A stretch of 64,000 nt of DNA from Flintibacter faecis (GCF_014287875.1 NZ_JACOPN010000004.1:124001-188000); one strand, 5' to 3'; counted from the stretch's first letter, positions 32,491 through 41,998 are shown. Made by a program: numbers and translations. The notes: generated by a model from the sequence alone, not told the origin.

Positions 32491-33603
32491 TTGATCCGCT
32501 TCGAGCATGTGTCCCTGCACTATGGAAACCAGACCATTCTCAACGACCTGAATTTTGAAATCAAAGAGGGGCAGTTTGCCGTCCTCATCGGCCCGTCCGG
32601 CTGCGGCAAGACCACCACCCTGAAAATGATCAACCGCCTGATCCAGCCCGACAGCGGGCATATCTATCTCAACGGCGAGGACGTGGCCAAGACAGACCGG
32701 TATCAGCTGCGCCGCCGCATCGGCTATGTCATCCAGCAGGTGGGCCTGTTCCCCAACATGACGGTGGCCCAGAACATCTGCGTGGTGCCCCGGCTGCTGG
32801 GCACGCCCAAGGAGGGCTATGACGACCTGGTACGCCGGATGCTGGCCATGGTGGATCTGCCCTATGAGTCCTATGCGCACAAATACCCCTCAGAGCTGTC
32901 CGGCGGCCAGCAGCAGCGCATCGGCATCCTCCGGGCCCTGGCCGCCTCGCCCCCGGTGGTGCTGATGGACGAACCCTTCAGCGCCCTGGACCCCATGACC
33001 CGCCGCTCCCTCCAGCTGGAGATCAAGCAGCTCCAGCAAAAGCTGAACAAGACCATCGTCTTTGTCACCCACGACATGGACGAGGCCCTGGACCTGGCCG
33101 ACCTGATCGTCTTTCTGGACCGGGGGAACATCGTCCAGGCCGCCGCCCCGGAGGAGATGCTGGAACACCCCGCCACCCAGCAGGTGCGGGACTTTTTAGG
33201 CAGTCACATCTCCGGCCCCTCCCCCGCCGACCTCACCGCCGCCGACGTGATGCGCACCGGCGTTGTTGTCGTCAACCAGAACCGGGGCATCCACGAGTGC
33301 GTCAGCCGGATGCAGCACCACAACGTGGACACCCTGCTGGTGGTGGACGAGGCCAGGCGCTATCAGGGCACGGTTTCCATCACGGACATCCGTCTCACCG
33401 GCCATGTGGTCAAGACCATCGGCCCCCTGGTGCGCAACAATACGCCCACCGTGGGAGTGGATGACAACGCCAAGGATTGCTTTGACCTGTTGGCCTCCAG
33501 CGGCTTCCCCTATCTGGTGGTCCTCGCCCCGGACAAGACGGTGGCCGGAATCATCACCAAGACCTCTATGGCCGCCGCCATGGCGGAGCATCTGTGGGGG
33601 TGA
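32491..33603 (+). CDS. Osmoprotectant (glycine betaine/carnitine/choline-type) ABC ATPase
   Basis: 370 residues from TTG 32491, six bases after AAAGGAGG; an upstream extension lacks an RBS and overlaps the leader. Walker A GPSGCGKTT (34-42), signature LSGGQQQRIG, Walker B VLMDEPFSALDP and the switch His (VTHDMDEA) are present. Two CBS domains occupy about 250-370 (ADVMRTGVVVVNQNRGIHECVSRMQHHNVDTLLVVDE ... FPYLVVLAPDKTVAGIITKTSM), the OpuA/OpuC type that senses ionic strength or nucleotides. First gene of a three-gene operon; the stop overlaps the next ATG by one base. Confidence 0.92.
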   Translation: MIRFEHVSLHYGNQTILNDLNFEIKEGQFAVLIGPSGCGKTTTLKMINRLIQPDSGHIYLNGEDVAKTDRYQLRRRIGYVIQQVGLFPNMTVAQNICVVPRLLGTPKEGYDDLVRRMLAMVDLPYESYAHKYPSELSGGQQQRIGILRALAASPPVVLMDEPFSALDPMTRRSLQLEIKQLQQKLNKTIVFVTHDMDEALDLADLIVFLDRGNIVQAAAPEEMLEHPATQQVRDFLGSHISGPSPADLTAADVMRTGVVVVNQNRGIHECVSRMQHHNVDTLLVVDEARRYQGTVSITDIRLTGHVVKTIGPLVRNNTPTVGVDDNAKDCFDLLASSGFPYLVVLAPDKTVAGIITKTSMAAAMAEHLWG

Positions 33604-34250
33604 TGGATATGACCATGCAGACCGTCCACGATATTCTCCGGGCTGTGGCCGTCCACCTGGGCTACACGGTGGTCTCGGTGTCGGTGGGCTTCGTGCTGGG
33701 GGTGGCCCTGGGCATCGTCCTGTCCCGGTTCCCCCGGGCGGCCCGTTTTATCCTGCCAGCCCTGTCCGTGCTGAACACCGTGCCCGGCATCGTCTTTATC
33801 GGCCTGCTGTTTCTGTGGCTTGGGATGCGGCCTGTCACCGTGCTGGCCGCACTCAGTATCTACGCCGCCTTCCCTGTGCTGAAAAACACGGTGGCGGGCC
33901 TGGCGGCGGTGGAGCCCCAGTATAAAGAGGCCGCCCGGGGCTGCGGCATGGACCAGCTTCAGCGGCTGCGGCTGGTGGAGCTGCCCCTGGCTATGCCCAC
34001 CATCATCGGCGGGCTGCGCCTGTCCACGGTGTACACCGTCAGCTGGGCGGTGCTGGCCGCTATGATCGGCCAGGGCGGACTGGGAGACTTTATCTATAAG
34101 GGCGTCAGCTCCAACAACCATGTGCTCATCCTTCAAGGGGCCATTCCGGCGGCCCTGCTGGCCTTTTTGCTGGGCTCTCTGGTGGATGCCCTGCAAAAGC
34201 GTGTGGTCCCCCGGGGGATGCGCAGCGGAAAGGGGGCGGCGGAGAGATGA
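33603..34250 (+). CDS. Osmoprotectant ABC permease (OpuCB-type)
   Basis: 215 residues with five or six membrane helices and the BPD_transp_1 loop (EAARGCGMDQLQRLRLVELPLAMPTIIGGLRLSTVYTVSWAVLAAMIGQGGLGDFIYKG) that contacts the ATPase. ATG 33603 overlaps the ATPase stop. It pairs with the permease half of the next gene to form a heterodimeric channel. The stop overlaps the next start as ATGA, so the three genes are tightly coupled. Confidence 0.92.
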   Translation: MDMTMQTVHDILRAVAVHLGYTVVSVSVGFVLGVALGIVLSRFPRAARFILPALSVLNTVPGIVFIGLLFLWLGMRPVTVLAALSIYAAFPVLKNTVAGLAAVEPQYKEAARGCGMDQLQRLRLVELPLAMPTIIGGLRLSTVYTVSWAVLAAMIGQGGLGDFIYKGVSSNNHVLILQGAIPAALLAFLLGSLVDALQKRVVPRGMRSGKGAAER

Positions 34251-35776
34251 CCATGCTGATGCTGCGGGACCACCTCTCTCTGGTCCTGGCCGCCATGCTT
34301 CTGGCCGTTGGCCTGGGTGTCCCCCTGGGGCTTGCCTCCTATCTGTACCCCAAGGCGGGTCAGGTCATTTTGCGCCTGGTGGACCTCATTCAGACCACAC
34401 CCGCCCTGGCTCTGCTGGGTGTCATTATGGTGGCCATGGGGCCGGGCAAACCCACGGTGGTGGTGGGGCTGGCCCTCTATTCCCTGCTGCCCATCGTGCG
34501 CAACACCAGCCTGGGGCTGTCCCAGGTCCCCGCCTATTTAAAGGAGGCGGGGGATGGAATGGGCATGACCCGGGCCTATCGTCTGCGCCATGTGGAACTG
34601 CCCCTGGCCCTGCCTATGATCTTCACCGGGGTGCGCATCGCCGCCGTCAACGCCATCGGCACGGCGGTATTCGCCGCCTTTGTGGGGGGCGGCGGCCTGG
34701 GCGGAGTGTTTTACACCGCCATCCGCCAGAAGGACCTGCCCCTGATGCTGAAGGGCACCGCCGTGCTCATGGTCATGGCCCTGATCCTGGACCTGGTGCT
34801 GTCGGCGGCAGAGCGGCGGCTGAATGACCGCCGGTGGCGAAAACCCGCGCCATCCTGGCTCCGGTGGACCGGCGGGGTGGCCTGCGCCGCCCTGTGCGCC
34901 GGACTGCTCCTGTTCCCCCTGCTGCCCCAAAGTACCGCCGGGACGCTGGTGCTGTATGACGGGGACTACACCGAGGTGAAGCTGATGCACCGCATCATCC
35001 GCCTTTTGGTGGAGGACCAGACCGACCTAACTGTGGATATCCGGGATCAGATGACCCAGGTGAACAACTATAATGCCCTGCGGGGCCCCTCCCCCAGCTG
35101 CGATCTGATGTTCACCTATGACGGCACGGTGCTCACCACCTTCCTGGGCCGGGACACCGCCGATATCCCCGCCGGGGAGAGCCTGTTTGACTATGTGAAT
35201 GCCCAAGTGGCGGAGGACGGCCTGCGGCTGCTGGGCAAGGTGGGCCTGAACAACACCTATGCCGTGGGCGTCACCGCTCAGGCGGCCCGGGAATACGGCC
35301 TGACCACCCTCAGCGACCTGGCCGCCGCAGCTCCCGACCTGCGCTTTGGGGCGGAACATGAGTTCTTCACCCAGGAGGGCAGCATGAAGTTCGACCCCTT
35401 CACCCGGTTCTACGGGCTGAATTTCCGCACCGTCTCCGCTGTGGACGTGGTGCTGAAATATCAGGCCCTGGAACAGGGGGCCTTCGATGCCATGATCGTC
35501 TATACCACCGACGGACTGAACAAGCGGGCGGGGCTGACCATTCTGGCCGACGACCGGGGCTTCTTCCCGGAGTACAACGGGGCCATTCTGGTGCGGGAGG
35601 ACCTGTTCAGCCGCCACCGGACCGACGCACCGGAGCTGGAGCAGGTGCTCAGCCAGCTCACCGGCCAGGTCAGCAGCGCCGACATGGTGGAGATGACCTA
35701 CGCCGTGGACGTGGAGGGCCGGGACCTAGAGACCGTGGCCCACGACTTCCTGGTCCGGCGTGGACTCATCAAATAA
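34247..35776 (+). CDS. Fused permease and substrate-binding protein (osmoprotectant ABC)
   Basis: 509 residues. Residues 1-205 are a second BPD_transp_1 permease (EAGDGMGMTRAYRLRHVELPLALPMIFTGVRIAAVNAIGTAVFAAFVGGGGLG). After a further membrane helix (about 218-236), residues 240-509 form an OpuAC-type binding domain (VLYDGDYTEVKLMHRIIRLLVEDQTDLTVDIRDQMTQVNNYNAL ... YTTDGLNKRAGLTILADDRGFFPEYNGAILVREDLF). Known permease-SBP fusions work as two receptors per transporter. The ligand is probably a betaine, choline or carnitine compound; residues are not enough to choose. Confidence 0.92.
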   Translation: MTMLMLRDHLSLVLAAMLLAVGLGVPLGLASYLYPKAGQVILRLVDLIQTTPALALLGVIMVAMGPGKPTVVVGLALYSLLPIVRNTSLGLSQVPAYLKEAGDGMGMTRAYRLRHVELPLALPMIFTGVRIAAVNAIGTAVFAAFVGGGGLGGVFYTAIRQKDLPLMLKGTAVLMVMALILDLVLSAAERRLNDRRWRKPAPSWLRWTGGVACAALCAGLLLFPLLPQSTAGTLVLYDGDYTEVKLMHRIIRLLVEDQTDLTVDIRDQMTQVNNYNALRGPSPSCDLMFTYDGTVLTTFLGRDTADIPAGESLFDYVNAQVAEDGLRLLGKVGLNNTYAVGVTAQAAREYGLTTLSDLAAAAPDLRFGAEHEFFTQEGSMKFDPFTRFYGLNFRTVSAVDVVLKYQALEQGAFDAMIVYTTDGLNKRAGLTILADDRGFFPEYNGAILVREDLFSRHRTDAPELEQVLSQLTGQVSSADMVEMTYAVDVEGRDLETVAHDFLVRRGLIK

Positions 35777-35781
35777 TTCTA

Positions 35782-35830
35782 AAAAGCGCCCACCTGGGAA
35801 CGAATCTCACTTCCTAGGTGGGTGCTTCTT
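35782..35830. terminator. Bidirectional terminator between ABC operon and hydrolase
   Basis: AAGCGCCCACCTGGG and CCTAGGTGGGTGCTT pair with one or two mismatches; A-run on the left, T-rich on the right. Confidence 0.75.
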
Positions 35831-35836
35831 TGTCTC

Positions 35837-36457
35837 CTATTGCTTTTCTCTGAGCCATTCATCCAAAAAGGCCATCTGCTCCGGCGTATGGAACCAGTGT
35901 TCTCCGCCGGACACGGTGGTCAGTCCGGCACGGTGGGCCTGGGCAAAGGCGGCGATGGTCGCCGGGGTCGTCAGATTGTCCCGGTCCCCGTATAAAATCT
36001 CTGTAGGCACGTCCCACTGCACGGGGTTGGCCCGGACGTAGGTCAGATAGTACCAGTCCAGTGTCTGGCCGAAATCGGTATGAATGCGCCCCGCTTCCTT
36101 CAACTGCCCTTCGGTGATGCGGGCCCAGCCCATCATGTCGGTGATAAGCCGCTCCATGTCCACCACAGGAGAGATGAAAAAGGCCCGCTGTACGCTCTGG
36201 TTGGACAGGGCACCCATGGAGAAATAGGCCCCAATGCTGTTGGCAATCAGCGTCAGCGGCCCCCGCTCTTCTGTCAGACGTTGGACTTGAGGGCGGACTT
36301 CCCGGATAAAATCCCAGGGGGTGTCCGCCTGATAGTCCAGGCCCAACACATCTTTTCCTGGGAAAAGAGGGCGGTAGTGCTCCGCCTCCCGGGCGCTGCC
36401 CCCCTGGCCGTGGACGTAAAGGACCAGGGGCGCATCGGTTCGTTTCAAATCGTGCAT
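35837..36457 (-). CDS. Alpha/beta hydrolase
   Basis: 206 residues. LVLYVHGQGGSAREAEHYRPLF is the oxyanion loop, Ser74 in IANSIGAYFS the likely nucleophile, GDRDN carries the Asp and GGEHWFHTPEQ the His. The nucleophile elbow is the G/A-x-S-x-G type. No signal peptide. The substrate is unknown; the size suggests a small esterase or lipase-like enzyme. A second, unrelated hydrolase of the superfamily is at 41264-41947. Confidence 0.85.
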   Translation of the reverse strand: MHDLKRTDAPLVLYVHGQGGSAREAEHYRPLFPGKDVLGLDYQADTPWDFIREVRPQVQRLTEERGPLTLIANSIGAYFSMGALSNQSVQRAFFISPVVDMERLITDMMGWARITEGQLKEAGRIHTDFGQTLDWYYLTYVRANPVQWDVPTEILYGDRDNLTTPATIAAFAQAHRAGLTTVSGGEHWFHTPEQMAFLDEWLREKQ

Positions 36458-36520
36458 GGATATTCCTCATTTCTTCGTCTGCGGCCGCATACCCTTACTA
36501 CAAAAGGAGGGAGCGCCCAT

Positions 36521-36772
36521 ATGAATATAAGCATGGAACAGCTGCGGTATAAAGAGGTGGTCAGTCTGGCCGACGGCACCCGGTTCGGCTATGTGGGGGA
36601 TCTGGAGGTGGACACCGACCTGGGCCAGGTCACGGCCCTCATCATCCCGGGCCGGCCCCGACTGCTGGGACTGCTGGGCCGGGAGCCGGACCGGACCATC
36701 CCCTGGTCCGCCGTGCGCCGCTTTGGGGAGGACATCGTCCTGGCGGACCTGCCCGGCCAGCGGGGAGACTAG
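36521..36772 (+). CDS. YlmC/YmxH-family PRC-barrel protein
   Basis: 83 residues from ATG 36521 (AAAGGAGG ten bases upstream). MEQLRYKEVVSLADGTRFGYVGDLEVDTDLGQVTALIIPGRPRLLGLLGREPDRTIPWSAVRRFGEDIVLADL is the PRC-barrel of YlmC/YmxH proteins, which are conserved in spore formers and often linked to sporulation gene clusters. Role unknown. It is alone, convergent with addA; the two ends are only 2 nt apart. Confidence 0.88.
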   Translation: MNISMEQLRYKEVVSLADGTRFGYVGDLEVDTDLGQVTALIIPGRPRLLGLLGREPDRTIPWSAVRRFGEDIVLADLPGQRGD

Positions 36773-36774
36773 TC

Positions 36775-39700
36775 TCACACGTCCCAGGCCCGGCCGGTGG
36801 CGAAGAACCACAGCACCCGCCTCCGCACCGGGCGGCCCAGAATTTCTTCCAGCGCACGGCTGTAGGAGCAGAGCTGCCGGCGGTACTCCTCCCCCCGCTG
36901 GGCCTCGCCCCCGGGCTGGATGCGGTCACTTTTAAAGTCGATGACGGTGATGCCGTCCCCGTCGTCGAACCAGGCGTCGATGACGCCCTGGAGGAGCACC
37001 TCCTCCCCCTGGGGCTCATACTCCCGGGCGGGGACCAGCAGGGAGAACTTAAACTCCCGGCGGCACTCCCGGGCGGCACACATGTCCCGGCCCAGATCGC
37101 TCTGGAAAAAGGCGGACAGCACCGCCGGACGGATGGCCTGGCGCTGCATGGGGGTAAGGAAGCCCTCCCGGGTCAGCCGGTCCAGCTCCGCCCGCACCCC
37201 CTCCGGGCTGTGGTCCCCGGTCAGGGGGAGATACTGCATGGCCTGGTGGAGGGCGGTGCCCCGCTGGGCGGCGGTCAGGCCCCGTTCCTCCGCAGCAAAG
37301 CGGGGGCGGTGGACGGCGGGCTCCGGCTGGGGCAGGTCGGTGGACATGCCCTCCTCCGCCGCCTCCTGATCCAGGGGCCGCCCCTTCCGCTGGGTGGCCG
37401 TCACCTTAGAGGGCACGTCGGCCAGGGCCAGATGGGGATAGCGCCAGGACAGGTCGGGCTGCGGGCCCTCGTCCGCCCGGACGTCCTTTTCCGCCTTCCC
37501 CACGATGCCGTCCCGGTCGTCCTGGTCGTCCTGGGTCTCCCCCAGGTCGTTCACCCAGCAGATCTCCCAACGGGGACCGATCTCGGGGTCCGGGAAGTCC
37601 TCGTCGTGTCCCGGAACGGCCAGGGCCCGCAGCAGCGTGGCCTCGGGCCGGGTCATGGCATACAGCAGCACCCAGTGGCCCACGCTGGGCTGCACGGACA
37701 GGGTCATGGGGGACACAGGCAGAGTCAGATCCTCCCCCAGTTCGGTCAGGGTCTTGCGCCCGGCGGTGAGGGCCACGGACAGGATCAGCTTTTCCCGGGC
37801 CCGGGTCATGGCCACATACAGCAGCCGCAGCTCCTCGGCCATCATCTCCTGGTCCAGACGCAGGGCCACCGCCTGGCGGGCCAGGGTGGGATACTGGACC
37901 ATCCGCTCCGGCTCCAGCCCCTTGGGACCCACGCCCAGCTCCGGGTGGAAGAGCACCGGGGCCTTCAAATCGTCCCGGTTCAGCCGTCGGCTCAGGCCGC
38001 ACACCAGCACCACCGGCTTCTCCAGCCCCTTGGAGCGGTGGATGGACAGGATGGACACGCCCTCCCCCTCCTGGGCGGGGCGGGCGGCGGACAGCTTTCC
38101 CCCCGTCTGGCGCAGCCGGTCCAGCCGCAGCAGGAATTGGAACAGGGTCCGGCAGCCCCCGTCCTCCATCTGCCCGGCCAGGGCGTAGAGGGACAGCAGG
38201 TTCTCCTGGCGCTTGCGCCCCTCGTTCATGGCGCCGAAAATGCCCAGCAGGTCCGCCGTCTCATAGATGTGCCAGATGAGCTGGCGGCAGGTCCGGTCTC
38301 CCGCCCCAAAGCGCAGCCGCTCCAGCCGGTCCAAAAAGTCCGCACAGTCCTGCTCCCCCCGGGCCGCCCCGGCGGCCACGGCGGAATAGAAGTCCTCCCC
38401 CCGGTCGTTCGAGCGCAGCTCGGCCAGCCGGTCGGCGGTAAAGCCGAACACCGGGGAGCGCAGGGCGGCCAGCAGGGGCACGTCCTGACGGGGGTTGTCC
38501 ACCAGGCGCAGAATGGCCAGGGCCACGTTCCCCTCGGTGGTGGACAAAAAGTCCTCGTTCCCGTCGGCCACCCAGGGGATGTTCTCCTCCCCCAGGGCCC
38601 GGGTGTAGTGGTGCAGCACCACGCCGGGGCTGCGCAGCAATATCATCACGTCGCTGGGCCGCAGAGGCCGCTGGCCGTCCCCCTCGGTCACCATCAGGGG
38701 CTTGTCCAGCAGCTGACGGATGCGCCGGGCGGCAAAGCGGGCCTCGGCCTGGTCCTTGTTCTCCCGGTCCTCCCGGTCCTGCTCCCCCAGATAGGACAGG
38801 TCCAGCACGTCCAGCTCCAGGGCATAGTCCGCCCCCTCCGGGTCGGGGAAGCTTGCCCCGGGGACCAGGGCCTGGTCGTCGGTGTAGTCCAGCTCGCCAA
38901 AGCTCCGGGACATGACGTTTCGGAACAGGTCGTTGCAGCCCAGCAGCACCTGGGGCCGGGAGCGGAAGTTTTTCGACAGCACCCGCCGCCGGGGCTGGCC
39001 GGGCCGGGCCTTCGCTCCGTCCGGGAAGCGGTGGTACTTGTCCAGAAAGATGGTGGGATCGGCCAGACGGAAGCGGTAGATGGACTGCTTCACGTCCCCC
39101 ACCTGAAACAGGGTGCGCCCCTGGTGGGAGATGGCCCGGAAGATGGCGTTCTGCACCTGGTTGGTGTCCTGATACTCGTCCACCTGCACCTCTTCAAAGC
39201 GGTCGGCCCACATCCGGGCGGCCTGGGTGGGCTCTCCCCGGTCATCCAGCAGCAGCTTGACCGTCAGGTGCTCCAGATCGGAGAAGTCCACCAGCCCCCG
39301 CCGCCGCTTCTCCTTGGCATAGTCGGCCAGAAAGTCCGCCGTCAGCTCCATCAGAGCCCCGACCACCGGGCGGGCCAGGGCCAGCTCCTCCCCCAGCTCC
39401 CGGCTGCTCTCCTGGAAGAGGCCGGAGAGCTTTTCCAGCTGCTTTTTGCACCGGGAGCGGGTGGTCTTGATGCGCTCGGCCCGGTCTGCGACCTCCATCT
39501 CCTCCCAGGCCTCCAGCTCTTTGGACCGCTTTTTCTTCCGGCCCAGGGTGGGGAACGGGATGGGCAGGCAGGCGGTGGTCTCGTCCCAGCCGCGGGCGGC
39601 GAGCAGCTTATTCAGCTGGGCGATGCTCTCATGCAGGGCGGTGGCGTAGTTCACCTTCAGCAGCTCGTCCTCTCCCACCAGTTCCAGCGCCTGGCAGATG

Positions 39701-40389
39701 CGTTTCCGGCACCAGCGGCACCGGCGGCGCAGCTCCTCCAGCAGGATGGACCCCCAGGTGGTGTCCTCCATGTCCGTCCCCGGCTCCAGCTGCCAGCGGC
39801 TCTGCTCCTCCCCCAGCCAGCGGGCGGGGTCTGGATGGCTCTGCACCCGTCCGGCGATGTCCAGCACGATCTGGGCCAGACGGCTGTCGTCCCGCCCGGC
39901 GGCCAGGGTGTCCACCAGCCGGGCGAAGGGCCCCTGGGGGTCCATGCCCTCATACCGGCGGTCCAGGGTCTGCTCCAGCACCCGGGTCATCAGCACCTGG
40001 GCCTCCCCCTCGTCGCACAGGCGAAAGTCCGGGTCCAAGTCCAGCACATGTCCGCTCTCCCGCAGCACCGCAGAACAGAAGGCGTGGATGGTGGAGATCT
40101 GGGCCTTGTACACCAGGGTCAGCTGGCGCTGAAGATGCCGGTCGTGGGGCCGCTCGGCCAGGCGGACGGCCAGCTCCTGGGCCACCCGGGTGCGCAGCTC
40201 GGCGGCGGCGGCCTTGGTATAGGTGATGACCAGAAAGCGGTCAATGTCCAGCCCCTCCTCCGTCACCCGGTCCAGCAGCCGCTCCACCAGGACCCGGGTC
40301 TTGCCCGACCCGGCGGCGGCGGACACCAGCAGCTCGCCCCCCCGGTCCTGTACAATATCCCGCTGTTCCGGGGTCAAAGGAAACGCCAT
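36775..40389 (-). CDS. addA: ATP-dependent helicase/nuclease subunit A
   Basis: 1204 residues, the usual AddA size. With AddB it processes double-strand breaks until a Chi site and loads RecA. UvrD-type helicase motifs: Walker A SAAAGSGKT (23-31), motif Ia TYTKAAAAELRTRV, motif II VDEYQDTNQVQ, motif III LFQVGDVKQSIYRFR, motif V SIHRSKGLEKPVV, motif VI LLYVAMTRAREKLILS. The C-terminal RecB-type nuclease shows GVIDAWFDDGDGITVIDFKSDRI with the catalytic D and K. addB lies upstream but is separated by three genes. Confidence 0.96.
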   Translation of the reverse strand: MAFPLTPEQRDIVQDRGGELLVSAAAGSGKTRVLVERLLDRVTEEGLDIDRFLVITYTKAAAAELRTRVAQELAVRLAERPHDRHLQRQLTLVYKAQISTIHAFCSAVLRESGHVLDLDPDFRLCDEGEAQVLMTRVLEQTLDRRYEGMDPQGPFARLVDTLAAGRDDSRLAQIVLDIAGRVQSHPDPARWLGEEQSRWQLEPGTDMEDTTWGSILLEELRRRCRWCRKRICQALELVGEDELLKVNYATALHESIAQLNKLLAARGWDETTACLPIPFPTLGRKKKRSKELEAWEEMEVADRAERIKTTRSRCKKQLEKLSGLFQESSRELGEELALARPVVGALMELTADFLADYAKEKRRRGLVDFSDLEHLTVKLLLDDRGEPTQAARMWADRFEEVQVDEYQDTNQVQNAIFRAISHQGRTLFQVGDVKQSIYRFRLADPTIFLDKYHRFPDGAKARPGQPRRRVLSKNFRSRPQVLLGCNDLFRNVMSRSFGELDYTDDQALVPGASFPDPEGADYALELDVLDLSYLGEQDREDRENKDQAEARFAARRIRQLLDKPLMVTEGDGQRPLRPSDVMILLRSPGVVLHHYTRALGEENIPWVADGNEDFLSTTEGNVALAILRLVDNPRQDVPLLAALRSPVFGFTADRLAELRSNDRGEDFYSAVAAGAARGEQDCADFLDRLERLRFGAGDRTCRQLIWHIYETADLLGIFGAMNEGRKRQENLLSLYALAGQMEDGGCRTLFQFLLRLDRLRQTGGKLSAARPAQEGEGVSILSIHRSKGLEKPVVLVCGLSRRLNRDDLKAPVLFHPELGVGPKGLEPERMVQYPTLARQAVALRLDQEMMAEELRLLYVAMTRAREKLILSVALTAGRKTLTELGEDLTLPVSPMTLSVQPSVGHWVLLYAMTRPEATLLRALAVPGHDEDFPDPEIGPRWEICWVNDLGETQDDQDDRDGIVGKAEKDVRADEGPQPDLSWRYPHLALADVPSKVTATQRKGRPLDQEAAEEGMSTDLPQPEPAVHRPRFAAEERGLTAAQRGTALHQAMQYLPLTGDHSPEGVRAELDRLTREGFLTPMQRQAIRPAVLSAFFQSDLGRDMCAARECRREFKFSLLVPAREYEPQGEEVLLQGVIDAWFDDGDGITVIDFKSDRIQPGGEAQRGEEYRRQLCSYSRALEEILGRPVRRRVLWFFATGRAWDV

Positions 40390-40405
40390 GGTCCCGTCCT
40401 CCCTG

Positions 40406-41239
40406 TCACTGTTTTAAAACGTCTAAAAACTTTTCGATGCGAATTCCCTTGTTCTTCTCGATCTCGCCCTTCTCCAAATCGATGAGCGTCTCCAGCACGT
40501 CCATGGCCCGGCGCACCGCCCCCTGAAAGGCTGTGCCGCCCAGCAGTTCCCCCACCAGCACGGCGGAGAACATGTCCCCGGTGCCGGGAAAATGGACGTC
40601 GATAAACTGAAAGGGGATGCAGAAATACTCCCCCGCCCTGTGGTCATAGCCCCACACGGCGTGCTCCCCCGTCTCGGCCTGCTGGCCGCTGGTGATGACC
40701 ACCGACCGGGGGCCAAATTCCCGCAGGGCATCGATCACCCGCCGGACCTGATCCCGGGTCAGAGACTGCTGCCCCTCGTACAGGCCGGTCAAAAACTCCG
40801 CCTCAGTGAGGTTGGGCACGATCACGTCAGCCACACCGATGAGCCGGCGCATGTTCTCCACCGTCTCCTCCGTCACGCCGTTATACAGCTTTCCCTCGTC
40901 GGCCATGATGGGGTCGGTCATCACCAGCAGGCCCTCCTTCTTCTGGCTGGCGATAAAGTCCCGGATGATGCCCACCTGAGCCGCCGAGGCCAGAAAACCG
41001 GTGGTGATGCAGTCGAACTGAAAGCCCAGCTGCTTCCACACCTCGATGGCCTTGACCATATAGTCGGTGGTGTCCAGGATGGTGAACTTGCCGTAGTCCA
41101 GGGTGTTGGACACCAGGGCGGTGGGCAGGTTATACACGCTGTGGCCCAGGTTGGACAGCACAGGCAGCATGGCCGCCAGGGCCACCTTGCCATAGCCGGG
41201 CATGTCGTTGATGATGAGTACGTTTTTGCTGTTTTCCAT
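40406..41239 (-). CDS. Pyridoxine/pyridoxal kinase (PfkB/PdxK-like)
   Basis: 277 residues with the ribokinase-like fold of pyridoxal kinases: NDMPGYGKVALAAMLPVLSNLGHSVYNLPTALVSNT, ITTGFLASAAQVGIIRDFI, VMTDPIMADEGKLYNGVTEETVENMRRL and the ATP/catalytic motif HFPGTGDMFSAVLVGELL with its GTGD. It phosphorylates vitamin B6 vitamers in the PLP salvage pathway. It lies 16 nt before addA and 24 nt after the hydrolase. ATG 41239 is followed by the conserved VLIINDMPGYG. Confidence 0.88.
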   Translation of the reverse strand: MENSKNVLIINDMPGYGKVALAAMLPVLSNLGHSVYNLPTALVSNTLDYGKFTILDTTDYMVKAIEVWKQLGFQFDCITTGFLASAAQVGIIRDFIASQKKEGLLVMTDPIMADEGKLYNGVTEETVENMRRLIGVADVIVPNLTEAEFLTGLYEGQQSLTRDQVRRVIDALREFGPRSVVITSGQQAETGEHAVWGYDHRAGEYFCIPFQFIDVHFPGTGDMFSAVLVGELLGGTAFQGAVRRAMDVLETLIDLEKGEIEKNKGIRIEKFLDVLKQ

Positions 41240-41263
41240 ATTGGTCGCCTCTCTTTCCCGATG

Positions 41264-41947
41264 TCAGCCCTTCTGCAAAAAGTCCAGTACCAGGGCGTTG
41301 AATTGCTGAAAGTTATCCCGGGCCACAAAGTGGTCCCCGGGCAGGATGGCCAGCCTTCCGTGGGGGATGGGGGCGGCGATCATGCGGGTATGGGCCTCGG
41401 CGATCACATCGTGGTCCCCGGCCACCACCAGCACGGGCATCCGCAGCCCCCGCAGGGCCAGGTGGTCGATGTGGGGCTGGGTGACCATCAGGTCCAGCAG
41501 CTCGAACTGCCCCTCCAGCTCCGGCTGCACACGGCGGGCCGCCTGGAGGGCCGCCCAGCGCAGGCGCAGCTTCATCCGCAGGCCGCTTTTCAGCCCCTCC
41601 GGCTCCAGATTGGCCCCGTTGAGCACCAGCTTTTCAATGTACTGGGGGTATTTCAGCGCAAAGATCAGCGCCACGTTTCCCCCGTCGGAGAAGCCCAGCA
41701 GGTGGCACTTCTCAATGCCCTGCCCGTCCAGAAAGTCCTTCAGGTCCTGGGCGAACTGCTCCAGGGTGAAGGGCGCCTCCCCCCGGGGAGAACCGCCGTG
41801 CCCCCGGGTATCCAGGGCGATGACCCGATAATGGGCGGCGAAGGGCTCCATCTGGTGCTGAAAATAGGTGTGGTCCTCTCCGTTTCCGTGGAGCAGGACC
41901 AGGGGGAAGCCCTCCCCCATCTGCTCGTAGTGCAGCGTGATATCCAT
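41264..41947 (-). CDS. Alpha/beta hydrolase (MhpC-like)
   Basis: 227 residues. PLVLLHGNGEDHTYFQHQMEPFAAHYRVIALDTRGHGGS gives the oxyanion region, Ser87 in LLGFSDGGNVAL is the nucleophile, VVAGDHDVI carries the Asp and LPGDHFVARDN the His of the triad. Typical of soluble alpha/beta hydrolases with unknown ester or C-C substrate. It is one of three genes between addB and addA. A small inverted repeat (AAAGCCC/GGGCTTT, 41973-41990) lies upstream without a T-run on the minus strand. Confidence 0.88.
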   Translation of the reverse strand: MDITLHYEQMGEGFPLVLLHGNGEDHTYFQHQMEPFAAHYRVIALDTRGHGGSPRGEAPFTLEQFAQDLKDFLDGQGIEKCHLLGFSDGGNVALIFALKYPQYIEKLVLNGANLEPEGLKSGLRMKLRLRWAALQAARRVQPELEGQFELLDLMVTQPHIDHLALRGLRMPVLVVAGDHDVIAEAHTRMIAAPIPHGRLAILPGDHFVARDNFQQFNALVLDFLQKG

Positions 41948-41998
41948 GTTTCGTCTTGTCTCCTTATGTCACAAAGCCCTGCGGGGCTTTTTTGCGTT

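Noticed and set aside
37210..40485. A 1091-codon open frame on the plus strand antisense to addA
   Set aside because: Long antisense frames are expected opposite GC-rich genes with strong third-position bias. The protein is rich in Gly, Gln, His, Pro and Val without domain features, and addA is unmistakable on the other strand.
41973..41990. AAAGCCC/GGGCTTT hairpin as a terminator for the leftward genes
   Set aside because: The T-run is on the plus strand, where no gene ends; on the minus strand only three T follow, so termination is doubtful.
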